Notes under the pieces: generated by a model
The model's database searches: none
The model's input: the letters and a program-made list of their open reading frames with translations, nothing else
Told to the model about the DNA's origin: nothing
Assembly (NCBI GenBank): GCA_007131945.1
Contig: SLPP01000217.1
Span: 1 to 21,352 of the forward strand
DNA from: Paracoccaceae bacterium
GTDB lineage: Bacteria; Pseudomonadota; Alphaproteobacteria; Rhodobacterales; Rhodobacteraceae
Direction: 5' to 3'
Length of the DNA stretch: 21,352 bases
Shown here: positions 1-6,777 of the stretch, piece after piece
How positions within the stretch are numbered: position 1 is the first letter of the stretch
How the letters are laid out: every line of letters starts with the position of its first letter
Position numbers and translations under genes: made by a program

Positions 1-827
1 ATGAACTCGACCGTGCCGGCGCCGCGATAGCCGATCGCCTCGGCCGCGCGCACCGCCGCCGCGCCCATCGCCGCGCGCACCTCCTCGGTCATGCCGGGCG
101 CGGGCGCCTCCTCGATCACCTTCTGGTGGCGACGTTGCAGCGAGCAGTCGCGCTCGAAGAGATGCAGCGCCCGCGTGCCGTCGCCGAAGACCTGCAGCTC
201 GATATGCCGCGGCTTCTCGATCCACTTCTCGATCAGGACGGCGTCGTTGCCGAACGCCGTCGCCGCCTCGCCCTTGGCACTCTCCAGCGCCTCCATGAAG
301 TCGCGCGGCCGCTCGACCCGACGCATCCCCTTGCCGCCGCCGCCGGCCACGGCCTTGATCAGCACCGGATAGCCGATCGCGTCCGCCGCGCCCGCCAGAT
401 GCTCGGGATCCTGGTTCGCGCCGTGATAGCCGGGCACCACGGGCACGCCCGCCTCCTGCATCAGCTTCTTCGCCGCGTCCTTCAGCCCCATCGCCCGGAT
501 CGCGCTCGCCGAGGGGCCGATGAAGACGAGCCCCGCCGCCTCCACCGCCTCGACGAAACCGGGGTTCTCCGACAGGAACCCGTAGCCCGGATGGATCGCC
601 TGCGCCCCTGTCGCCCGCGCCGCCGCGATGATTGCCTCGCCGCGCAGGTAGCTGTCCTTCGGCGCCGGCCCGCCGATCGCCACGGCCTCGTCGGCCATCT
701 CGACATGCAGGGCCCCGGCATCGGCCTCGGAATAGACCGCGACGGTGCCGACACCCATCGCGCGGGCGGTGCGGATGACGCGGCAGGCGATCTCGCCGCG
801 ATTGGCGATCAGGATCTTGGAAAACAT
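1..827 (-). CDS. mccA: 3-methylcrotonyl-CoA carboxylase, biotin carboxylase (alpha) subunit, N-terminal part
   Basis: Only the first 275 codons are in the window; the gene runs off the left edge. The start [20 protein letters not shown] is the classic biotin-carboxylase N-terminus. It is followed by the [10 protein letters not shown] motif, the ATP-grasp glycine loop [11 protein letters not shown] near residue 165, and [18 protein letters not shown] near residue 230. The subunit carboxylates biotin with ATP and bicarbonate; the missing C-terminus should carry the biotinyl domain (family knowledge). Propionyl- or acetyl-CoA carboxylase subunits look alike in this region. The MCC assignment rests on the nearby ivd and mccB genes. 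Its ATG shares one base with the stop of the upstream macro-domain gene (TGATG), so translation is probably coupled. Confident on family, fairly confident on substrate. Confidence 0.9.
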   Translation of the reverse strand, partial: MFSKILIANRGEIACRVIRTARAMGVGTVAVYSEADAGALHVEMADEAVAIGGPAPKDSYLRGEAIIAAARATGAQAIHPGYGFLSENPGFVEAVEAAGLVFIGPSASAIRAMGLKDAAKKLMQEAGVPVVPGYHGANQDPEHLAGAADAIGYPVLIKAVAGGGGKGMRRVERPRDFMEALESAKGEAATAFGNDAVLIEKWIEKPRHIELQVFGDGTRALHLFERDCSLQRRHQKVIEEAPAPGMTEEVRAAMGAAAVRAAEAIGYRGAGTVEF

Positions 828-1336
828 CACAGCGCCTCCATCGCCGCGCGGTGATGCGCGGCGCTCTCCTCGGAAAAACAGCAGAAGACGACCTCGGGGC
901 GCGGATCCTCGCGCAGCGTCCCGGCGACAGCGCCCACCGCGACCCGCGCCGCCGCCTCGGGCGGGTAGCCATAGATCCCGGTCGAGATCGCCGGGAAGGC
1001 GATCGCCGTCGCGCCAAGCTCGCGCGCGGCCTCGACGCCTCGCCGGTAGCACGCGGCGAGCAGCCCCGCCTCGCCGGCCCCGCCGCCCTTCCAGACCGGC
1101 CCGACCGCATGGATGACCCAGCGCGCCGGCAACCCGTGACCCGCGGTCACCCGCACCTCGCCCGTCGGGCAGCCGCCGAGCCCGCGGCATTCCTCCTCCA
1201 GCGCCGGCCCCGCGGCGCGATGGATCGCTCCGCAAACCCCGCCGCCGGCCAGCAGACGCTCGTTCGCGGCATTGACGATCGCATCCACCGAAAGCGTCGT
1301 TATGTCGGCGGTGATCACCCGCATCGGCAGATCCAT
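827..1336 (-). CDS. Macro-domain protein, O-acetyl-ADP-ribose deacetylase-like (YmdB/MacroD type)
   Basis: A single macro domain of 169 aa that binds ADP-ribose. The family removes acetyl from O-acetyl-ADP-ribose or ADP-ribose from proteins. Visible motifs are DAIVNAAN (residues 18-25), [18 protein letters not shown] (29-46), [18 protein letters not shown] and [12 protein letters not shown]. Asn25 of the YmdB catalytic pair is present. The position equivalent to YmdB Asp35 is Cys35 (GGGVCG rather than GGGVDG), a variant I believe occurs in other macro proteins. The ATG at 1336 follows a purine-rich GGGGGGAAGG. Met5 is an alternative start. The stop overlaps the mccA start by one base. The substrate and its link to leucine degradation are unknown. 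Confidence 0.88.
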   Translation of the reverse strand: MDLPMRVITADITTLSVDAIVNAANERLLAGGGVCGAIHRAAGPALEEECRGLGGCPTGEVRVTAGHGLPARWVIHAVGPVWKGGGAGEAGLLAACYRRGVEAARELGATAIAFPAISTGIYGYPPEAAARVAVGAVAGTLREDPRPEVVFCCFSEESAAHHRAAMEAL

Positions 1337-1350
1337 GGCCTTCCCCCCTC

Positions 1351-1372
1351 AGCCCCCCTTGAGCCCCCCTTG
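1351..1372. repeat. Two perfect 11-bp tandem repeats in the divergent promoter gap
   Basis: AGCCCCCCTTG occurs twice back to back (1351-1361 and 1362-1372). A related C-run at 1343-1348 lies closer to the macro gene. The copies sit in the 68-bp gap between the divergent macro (minus) and GNAT (plus) genes, which must hold both promoters. On the minus strand they read as three G-runs ahead of the macro start, the last serving as its ribosome-binding site. The origin could be replication slippage. Confidence 0.6.
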
Positions 1373-1404
1373 CCCCGGCCGCGCCAGCGTATCAGATCAG
1401 GCGC

Positions 1405-1899
1405 ATGTACAAACGCCCCCTCCTGCCGCACGGCATCCGCCCGCCCGAGACCTTCGCCGGCCCGGGCTTCATCGCCCGGCCCCTGCGCCTGACCGATGCC
1501 GAGGACGATTTCGAGGCCGTCATCGCCTCGGCCGACAGGCTGCGCGGCGCGATGGATCCGGACGACCCCTGGCCCGAGGGCCTGAGCCTGCACGAGAACC
1601 GGGTCGATCTTGGCTGGCACGAGCGCGAGTTCACCGCCGGTCACAGCTATGCCTGGACGGTGCGCGACCGCGCCGACAGCCTCACGCTGGGCTGCTGCTA
1701 CCTCTACCCCGCCGACCGCGCGGGATTCGACGCGATGGCCTTCTGGTGGGTGCGCAGCGGCCACGAGGGGCTGGACGCGCCGCTGGGCGCGGCCTTTCGC
1801 GACCTGCTGGAAAAGCTGCCGCTGGACACCGCCCTGCCCGGCCGCGAACTCTCCTGGACCGCCTGGACCGCCTGGACCGCGCTGCCGCAGCGCGCCTGA
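1405..1899 (+). CDS. GNAT-family N-acetyltransferase
   Basis: The 164-aa protein begins with a typical GNAT beta-strand (GFIARPLRLTDAEDDFEAV, residues 25-43). It continues with HENRVDLGWHEREF, a central strand pair YAWTVRD and LGCCYLYPADR, and AFWWVR. This matches small acetyltransferases that use acetyl-CoA to modify an amine; the acceptor cannot be told. The C-terminus contains WTAWTAWTA, encoded by three 9-bp CTGGACCGC-type repeats near 1855-1880. This is the only plus-strand gene within the leucine cluster. It converges on the nuclease gene and diverges from the macro gene. No strong ribosome-binding site is seen before the ATG. Confidence 0.75.
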   Translation: MYKRPLLPHGIRPPETFAGPGFIARPLRLTDAEDDFEAVIASADRLRGAMDPDDPWPEGLSLHENRVDLGWHEREFTAGHSYAWTVRDRADSLTLGCCYLYPADRAGFDAMAFWWVRSGHEGLDAPLGAAFRDLLEKLPLDTALPGRELSWTAWTAWTALPQRA

Positions 1900-1910
1900 A
1901 ACCGTCTGCA

Positions 1911-1933
1911 AGCCATCCTTGAAACCGGTGGCT
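1911..1933. terminator. Weak stem-loop between convergent GNAT and nuclease genes
   Basis: AGCCATC (1911-1917) pairs with GGTGGCT (1927-1933), with one wobble pair and a 9-nt loop, in the 53-bp gap between the two stop codons. There is no T-run on either side, so it is at best a weak or Rho-assisted transcription end. Confidence 0.25.
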
Positions 1934-1952
1934 GGCGCCGCGTCACCGTCCG

Positions 1953-2525
1953 TCAGCCGCACCAGCCCGCGCGCCGGCCGCCATCGTAGGGCCGCGCCAG
2001 GCCCGCGGCGATCAACCCGCGCCCGACCGGCACGCCGTCGGCGCGCAGATCCACGAGCGCCCGCCCGTAGCGGTCGGTGCCGTGGTGGCGCACCGTCACC
2101 TCGCCCGCCGTCCAGAGCGTCTTGCGCAGGGCCCAGGTCGCGGCCACCGCCTTCGCCAGTTCCGACGCGCATTGCGGGCTGAACATCTCGGGCGCGTCGA
2201 ACCCGGTGAGCCGGGCGCGCTGCGTCCCGGTCGACGGGCACCACAGCGTCACCGTGTCGCCGTCGATCACCGAGACGACCCGGCACTCCGTCGAATGCGC
2301 GGCGCGAAAGCCCGAGAGCGCGTCGCCCACGGGCGGCAGCGCGCCGAGCGAGAGCAGTCCGACGACCGCCAGCTTGAGCAAGAGCCGCGAACCCCGCCGA
2401 CGCCGGTAGCGCGGGCGCCGGCCCGGCCGCCCGGACGACCGCCGGGCCGGCCTCGACCAGGCAGGTTCGGGCGGCGCGTTCGGCCCCCGCGCGGTGCGGG
2501 CCAGAAAGGCGGCGTAGCGCTTCAT
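1953..2525 (-). CDS. Membrane-anchored thermonuclease (SNase-like) domain protein
   Basis: The 190-aa protein has an Arg/Pro-rich N-terminus (residues 1-47), one hydrophobic segment (about 48-66) and a C-terminal staphylococcal-nuclease fold. The fold starts at CRVVSVIDGDTVTLWC (81-96). Residues matching S. aureus nuclease are visible: Asp88/Asp90 in DGDTV, Arg105, Asp110 and Glu113 in RLTGFDAPE, and Arg155 in DRYGRAL. The calcium and catalytic sites therefore look intact. The family cleaves DNA and RNA phosphodiester bonds. The charge pattern suggests an anchored domain facing the periplasm (inference). It lies 141 bp downstream of mccB on the same strand, with no obvious metabolic tie to it. 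Confidence 0.85.
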   Translation of the reverse strand: MKRYAAFLARTARGPNAPPEPAWSRPARRSSGRPGRRPRYRRRRGSRLLLKLAVVGLLSLGALPPVGDALSGFRAAHSTECRVVSVIDGDTVTLWCPSTGTQRARLTGFDAPEMFSPQCASELAKAVAATWALRKTLWTAGEVTVRHHGTDRYGRALVDLRADGVPVGRGLIAAGLARPYDGGRRAGWCG

Positions 2526-2620
2526 CGCCTCGAGTCTCCGCGCAAATGGTGGCGAGTTGGTGAACCGCGCCCGGAACCGGCGGACGTTGCGCGATCCCTC
2601 CCGGCAGAGCGCACCGTATA

Positions 2621-2650
2621 TGTACGCGGGGTGTACGCGCGGTGTACGCG
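2621..2650. repeat. Three 11-bp-spaced copies of TGTACGCG
   Basis: TGTACGCG occurs at 2621-2628, 2632-2639 and 2643-2650, exactly 11 bp (one helical turn) apart. A degenerate TGTGCATG follows at 2653. The array starts about 17 bp past the mccB stop and 100 bp before the nuclease start. Phasing on one DNA face is what a cooperatively bound protein would need, but simple tandem duplication would give the same pattern. Confidence 0.65.
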
Positions 2651-2666
2651 TTGTGCATGCCCGGAC

Positions 2667-4271
2667 TCACATCCGGAAGACGCCGAAACGCGTCTCGGGG
2701 ATCGGCGCGTTGAGCGCGGCCGAGAGCGACAGGAACAACACCTCGCGCGTCCGCCGCGGGTCGACGATCCCGTCATCCCAAAGCCGCGCCGAACCATAGA
2801 GCGGGTGGCTCTGGCGCTCGAACTTCTCCAGCGTCGGGCGCTTGAACTCGGCCTCCTCCTCGGCCGACCAGCTTTCGCCCGCGCGCTCGATCGCCTCGCG
2901 CCGCACCGTCGCCAGCACCCCCGCCGCCTGCTCGCCGCCCATCACCGCGACCCGCGCGCAGGGCCAGGTCCAGAGGAAACGCGGCGAATAGGCGCGGCCC
3001 GCCATGCCGTAATTCCCCGCCCCGAACGAGCCGCCGACGATCAGCGTGACCTTCGGCACCGCGGTCGAGGCGACGGCCGTCACCATCTTCGCCCCGTGGC
3101 GCGCGATCCCCTCGTTCTCGTATTTCCGACCGACCATGAAGCCGGTGATGTTCTGAAGGAATATCAACGGGATGCGCCGCTGGCTGCAGAGCTCGACGAA
3201 ATGCGCGCCCTTGATCGCGCTCTCCGAGAAGAGCACGCCGTTATTGGCCACGATCCCCACCGGGCAGCCCATCAGATGCGCAAACCCGGTGACCAGCGTC
3301 TCGCCGAAGCGCGGCTTGAACTCGTCGAAGCGCGAGCCGTCGACCACCCGCGCGATCACCTCGCGGATGTCGTATTGCCGCCGCAGATCGGCCGGCACCA
3401 CGCCGAGGATCTCCTCGGGGTCGTAGGCCGGATCCTCGGGCGCCTGCCATTGCACCGTCTCGGGCTTGCGGCGGTTGAGCTGCGCCACCGCCCGGCGGGT
3501 CAGCGCCAGCGCATGCGCGTCGTTTTCCGCCAGATAGTCCGCGACGCCCGACAGCCGCGTGTGCACGTCGCCGCCGCCCAGGTCCTCGGCCGAAACCACC
3601 TCGCCGGTCGCCGCCTTCACCAGCGGCGGGCCGGCCAGGAAGATCGTCCCCTGGTTGCGCACGATGATGGAAACGTCCGCCATCGCAGGTACATAGGCCC
3701 CGCCCGCGGTGCACGAGCCCATCACCGCGGCGAGCTGCGCGATGCCCTGCGCCGACATCCGCGCCTGGTTGTAGAAGATGCGCCCGAAATGGTCGCGGTC
3801 GGGGAAGACCTCGTCCTGGTTGGGCAGGTTGGCGCCGCCCGAATCGACCAGGTAGACGCATGGCAGGTGGTTCGCTTCCGCGATCTCCTGCGCGCGCAGG
3901 TGCTTCTTCACCGTCATCGGGTAATAGGTGCCGCCCTTCACGGTCGCGTCGTTGCACACGACCATGACTTCGGTCCCCTGCACCCGGCCGATCCCGGCGA
4001 TGATCCCCGCCCCCGGTGCGTCGCCCGAATACATCCCGTGCGCCGCCACGGCCCCGATCTCGAGGAACGGCGAGCCGGGATCGAGCAGGTTGGCGACGCG
4101 CTCGCGCGGCGGCATCTTGCCGCGCTCGACATGCCGCTTGCGCGCCCGCTCGCCGCCCCCCGCGGCGGCATGCGCCGCGGCCTCGGCGACGATCTCCAGC
4201 GCCTCGAGCTGCGCCGCACGGTTCGCCCGGAACTCCTCCGAGCCGGTCAGCGCCTGCGATCCCAGTCTCAT
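2667..4271 (-). CDS. mccB: 3-methylcrotonyl-CoA carboxylase, carboxyltransferase (beta) subunit
   Basis: At 534 aa this is the normal size for MCC beta. It moves the carboxyl group from biotin to 3-methylcrotonyl-CoA, giving 3-methylglutaconyl-CoA in leucine degradation. Landmarks are [20 protein letters not shown] (near 52-71), [63 protein letters not shown], the [11 protein letters not shown] segment and [29 protein letters not shown] and SGGANLPNQ favour MCC over propionyl-CoA carboxylase. The start has a GGGAGG ribosome-binding site about 7 bp upstream. ivd ends 67 bp upstream, so the two genes are very probably one transcript. The partner alpha subunit begins at 827. Confidence 0.96.
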   Translation of the reverse strand: MRLGSQALTGSEEFRANRAAQLEALEIVAEAAAHAAAGGGERARKRHVERGKMPPRERVANLLDPGSPFLEIGAVAAHGMYSGDAPGAGIIAGIGRVQGTEVMVVCNDATVKGGTYYPMTVKKHLRAQEIAEANHLPCVYLVDSGGANLPNQDEVFPDRDHFGRIFYNQARMSAQGIAQLAAVMGSCTAGGAYVPAMADVSIIVRNQGTIFLAGPPLVKAATGEVVSAEDLGGGDVHTRLSGVADYLAENDAHALALTRRAVAQLNRRKPETVQWQAPEDPAYDPEEILGVVPADLRRQYDIREVIARVVDGSRFDEFKPRFGETLVTGFAHLMGCPVGIVANNGVLFSESAIKGAHFVELCSQRRIPLIFLQNITGFMVGRKYENEGIARHGAKMVTAVASTAVPKVTLIVGGSFGAGNYGMAGRAYSPRFLWTWPCARVAVMGGEQAAGVLATVRREAIERAGESWSAEEEAEFKRPTLEKFERQSHPLYGSARLWDDGIVDPRRTREVLFLSLSAALNAPIPETRFGVFRM

Positions 4272-4338
4272 CTCCTGCCTCCCCTGCCCGCAGCCCGCAG
4301 GCGCCGCGCCTCACCGCCGTCGAAACACCGCCCCCGGC

Positions 4339-5502
4339 TCAGCCCATCGATGCCATCAGCTCGCGCCCGACCAGCATCCGCCGGATCTCGGACGTGCCGG
4401 CACCGATCTCCATCAGCTTGGCGTCGCGGAAGATCCGGCTCACCGCGCTGTCGTTGAGGAACCCCGCGCCGCCCATCGCCTGCACCGCCTGGTGCGCCTG
4501 CTTCATCGCCTCCTCACTGGCGTAGAGCACGCAGGCCGCGGCGTCCTGTCGCGTCACCTCGCCCCGGTCGCAGGCGCGGGCGACGGCATAGACATAGGCG
4601 CGCGCCGAGTTCATCGCCGTGTACATGTCGGCGATCTTGCCCTGCATCAGCTGGAAGTTCCCGATCGGCTGGCCGAACTGCTTGCGCTCGACCATGTAAG
4701 GCATGACCTCGTCGAGGCAGGCCGCCATGATCCCCGTGCCGATCCCCGAAAGCACCACGCGCTCGTAGTCCAGCCCCGACATCAGCACCGCGACGCCCCT
4801 GCCCTCCTCGCCGAGGACGTTCTCGAACGGCACCTCGCAATCCTCGAAGATCAGCTCGCCCGTGTTCGACCCCCGCATCCCCAGCTTGTCGAAATGCGGC
4901 CCCTGGGTGAAACCCGCCATCGCCTTCTCGATCAGGAAGGCGGTGATCCCCTTCGATCCCGCCGCGGGGTCGGTCTTGGCATAGACGACCAGCGTGTCGG
5001 CGTCGGGTCCGTTGGTGATCCAGTATTTCGTGCCGTTGAGCACGTAGCGGTCGTTCTTCTTCTCGGCGCGCAGCTTCATGCCGACGACATCCGACCCCGC
5101 GCCCGCTTCCGACATCGCCAGCGCGCCGACATGCTCGCCCGAGACCAGCTTCGGCAGGTATCTCGCCTTCTGCTCGGGCGTGCCGTTCAGCCGGATCTGG
5201 TTGACGCAGAGGTTGGAATGCGCCCCGTAGCTCAGGCTCACCGAGGCCGAGGCGCGGGCGATCTCCTCGACCGCGACGACATGCGCCAGATAGCCCATGC
5301 CGGCGCCGCCATATTCCTCCTCGACGGTGATGCCGAGAAGGCCCAGCTCGCCCATCTCGCGCCAGAGCGCGTGCGGAAAGACATTCGTGCGGTCGATCTC
5401 GGCGGCCATCGGTCCGAGCCGTTCCTGCGCCCAGCGATGCACCATCTCGCGCAGCGCCTCGACATCCTCGTCCAGCCCGAAACGCATCGAAGCGGTGAAC
5501 AC
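4339..5502 (-). CDS. ivd: Isovaleryl-CoA dehydrogenase
   Basis: A 387-aa acyl-CoA dehydrogenase with N-terminal helical, middle beta and C-terminal helical FAD-binding domains. Motifs include [17 protein letters not shown] (58-74), [18 protein letters not shown] (127-144), [18 protein letters not shown] and the C-terminal [18 protein letters not shown]. The isovaleryl-CoA type is supported by [11 protein letters not shown]. Its Glu247 aligns with the helix-G catalytic base Glu254 of human IVD, whereas most other members have the base near the C-terminus. It oxidises isovaleryl-CoA to 3-methylcrotonyl-CoA and feeds mccAB. The GTG start at 5502 has GGGAGGGG six bases upstream and is preferred over Met6. 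The promoter and operator are listed separately. Confidence 0.95.
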   Translation of the reverse strand: MFTASMRFGLDEDVEALREMVHRWAQERLGPMAAEIDRTNVFPHALWREMGELGLLGITVEEEYGGAGMGYLAHVVAVEEIARASASVSLSYGAHSNLCVNQIRLNGTPEQKARYLPKLVSGEHVGALAMSEAGAGSDVVGMKLRAEKKNDRYVLNGTKYWITNGPDADTLVVYAKTDPAAGSKGITAFLIEKAMAGFTQGPHFDKLGMRGSNTGELIFEDCEVPFENVLGEEGRGVAVLMSGLDYERVVLSGIGTGIMAACLDEVMPYMVERKQFGQPIGNFQLMQGKIADMYTAMNSARAYVYAVARACDRGEVTRQDAAACVLYASEEAMKQAHQAVQAMGGAGFLNDSAVSRIFRDAKLMEIGAGTSEIRRMLVGRELMASMG

Positions 5503-5520
5503 GCGCGCCCCTCCCTCTAT

Positions 5521-5536
5521 TTGAACACCCGTTCAA
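5521..5536. promoter_or_regulatory. Perfect palindromic operator over the ivd start site
   Basis: TTGAAC-ACCC-GTTCAA is a perfect inverted repeat with 6-bp arms. It lies directly downstream of the -10 box, covers the predicted start point and ends 19 bp before the ivd GTG. A protein bound here would block initiation. The architecture resembles TetR-family operators. Known leucine-catabolism regulators include LiuR (MerR family) and LiuQ (TetR family), but which one acts here cannot be read from the site. Confidence 0.75.
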
Positions 5537-5537
5537 T

Positions 5538-5566
5538 AAAATACCGCCGGTGGCGGCGCGGGTCAA
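5538..5566 (-). promoter_or_regulatory. Sigma-70-type promoter of ivd-mccB
   Basis: On the minus strand, TTGACC (5566-5561), a 17-bp spacer and TATTTT (5543-5538) form a near-consensus promoter. The predicted start is near 5531, giving a leader of about 28 nt before the ivd GTG. Confidence 0.75.
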
Positions 5567-5588
5567 ACGAAAATCGAGCGCCCGACGG

Positions 5589-5645
5589 CCGGTGCCGCGC
5601 GCGAAGCGCGTGGCGCCGGCGCATGTCTTGCCGCCGCAGGCGGCA
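5589..5645. terminator. Two strong hairpins between ccdA and ivd
   Basis: The first stem pairs 5589-5602 with 5606-5619 around a GAA loop, 14 bp with two G-T wobbles. The second pairs TGCCGCC (5629-5635) with GGCGGCA (5639-5645), perfect with a 3-nt loop. Both lie 17-73 bp past the ccdA stop. Neither has a good T-tract in the minus direction, so they are transcript-end or mRNA-stabilising structures rather than textbook intrinsic terminators. Confidence 0.5.
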
Positions 5646-5661
5646 CCGCCTCACGACCCGG

Positions 5662-6417
5662 TCAGCCCAGACGTTCGAAAACGGGGAAGGTCTCGAGGAG
5701 CCAGAACGAGAAATCGGCCATCCAGCCGGTGATCAGCGCGACGCCGACGAGAATCAGCAGCACCCCCATCGCCTTCTCGATCGTGCCGAGCCAGGGCCGC
5801 ATCCGCGCCATCAGCGCCATCGACCGGCCGATGAAGACCGCAGCCAACAGGAAGGGCAACCCCAGCCCCAGCGCATAGACGGCAAGCAGGCTCGTGCCCC
5901 GCGCGACCGAGTCCTCGGTCGCGGCGAGCGTGATGATCATCCCCAGGATCGGCCCGATGCAGGGCGTCCAGCCAAAGGCGAAGGCCAGCCCCAGCACATA
6001 GGCGCCGAAGGCCGAGCCGCCCCGGTCGCCCGGGTCGATCCTCGCCTCGCGCTGCAGCAGGCCGATGCGGAAAAGGCCGAGGAAATGCACACCCAGCACG
6101 ATCACCACGACGCCGGCGACCTGCGCGAAGGTCTCGCGGTGCTCGAGGAACAGCCGCCCCAGCGACGAGGCGGTGAAGCCGAGAAACAGGAAGACCGTGC
6201 TCAGCCCCATGACGAAGAAGAGCGCCGGCACCACCGCCTTGCGCGCCCCCTGCCCCGAATCGTCGGTCAGTTCGCGCATCGAGATGCCCGACATGTAGGC
6301 GAGGTAGGGCGGCACGATCGGCAGGACGCAGGGACTGAGGAAGGAGAGCACCCCGGCGACCAGCGCGACCATCATCGCCGGCATCAGCGCCGCATCGAAA
6401 ATGTCTATCCCGAACAT
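5662..6417 (-). CDS. ccdA: Cytochrome c biogenesis / thiol-disulfide electron carrier CcdA
   Basis: A 251-aa polytopic inner-membrane protein of the short DsbD-beta/CcdA type with about six hydrophobic spans. The two signature motifs are FLSPCVLPIVPPYL with Cys30 in the first span and GWTPCIGPILG with Cys153 in the fourth. This cysteine pair carries reducing equivalents from cytosolic thioredoxin to periplasmic partners, used mainly for cytochrome c maturation (family knowledge). Length is normal. The ATG at 6417 has GGAG about 8 bp upstream. The gene stands alone, with no thioredoxin-like or ccm partner in the window. Its upstream gap holds a perfect 18-bp palindrome. Confidence 0.93.
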   Translation of the reverse strand: MFGIDIFDAALMPAMMVALVAGVLSFLSPCVLPIVPPYLAYMSGISMRELTDDSGQGARKAVVPALFFVMGLSTVFLFLGFTASSLGRLFLEHRETFAQVAGVVVIVLGVHFLGLFRIGLLQREARIDPGDRGGSAFGAYVLGLAFAFGWTPCIGPILGMIITLAATEDSVARGTSLLAVYALGLGLPFLLAAVFIGRSMALMARMRPWLGTIEKAMGVLLILVGVALITGWMADFSFWLLETFPVFERLG

Positions 6418-6727
6418 GGACCGCTCCGACCACCGTTACCGGCTGTTAGCCCGCCGGGCGGCAAAGGTCACGGGGTCAGGGTGTCACATCCGCGACATGC
6501 CGACGGCGGCAGGACGGCGTGCCCCCGTTCCCGGCGCGCCTGCGCGCCCGGCACCGCTGCGCACTCGACCTGCCGGGCCCTTTTCCAGAAGTTTCATTGC
6601 GGTTAACGACGGAAATTTATCACCTTGTATCAATACGTTGGAGAAGTGCTCAAGCTTGAGCACCCCGCCTCCGATGGCGCGAACGGGCCGTCATTCGCGC
6701 ATACAGCCCCTGATCGGAGTGACGAAA
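6418..6727. other. ccdA upstream / rne downstream gap
   Basis: About 310 bp with no convincing gene. The part near ccdA is GC-rich with short inverted repeats such as GCCCGCCGGGC near 6450. Positions 6595-6645 are more A/T-rich and may hold the ccdA promoter, though no clear -35/-10 pair is visible. A perfect palindrome lies at 6646-6663. Reading frames crossing this gap on the plus strand are continuations of antisense shadow frames. Confidence 0.5.
6646..6663. promoter_or_regulatory. Perfect 18-bp palindrome GTGCTCAAGCTTGAGCAC
   Basis: Arms GTGCTCAA and TTGAGCAC flank a central GC. It lies in the gap between the rne terminator and ccdA, about 230 bp before the ccdA start. Related palindromes are at 14111-14128 and 15462-15478. 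A shared operator for a dimeric regulator is the simplest reading (inference). Confidence 0.55.
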
Positions 6728-6751
6728 GACCCCCGCCTTTCGACGGGGGCC
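6728..6751 (-). terminator. Intrinsic-type terminator of rne
   Basis: On the minus strand CCCCCG (6749-6744) pairs with CGGGGG (6735-6730) around an 8-nt loop and is followed by TCTTTC. It begins 29 bp past the rne stop. The T-tract is interrupted, so termination is probably good but not maximal. Confidence 0.75.
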
Positions 6752-6777
6752 TCGATCCGTTGCACCGCAGGCTCGAC

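Noticed and set aside
2082..4457. Long plus-strand frame of 791 codons
   Set aside because: Antisense to mccB; its product is Arg/His/Asp-rich low-complexity sequence with no motif. It is a GC-bias shadow.
3928..6606. Long plus-strand frame of 892 codons
   Set aside because: It crosses mccB, ivd and ccdA antisense and continues through intergenic DNA, with no domain signature.
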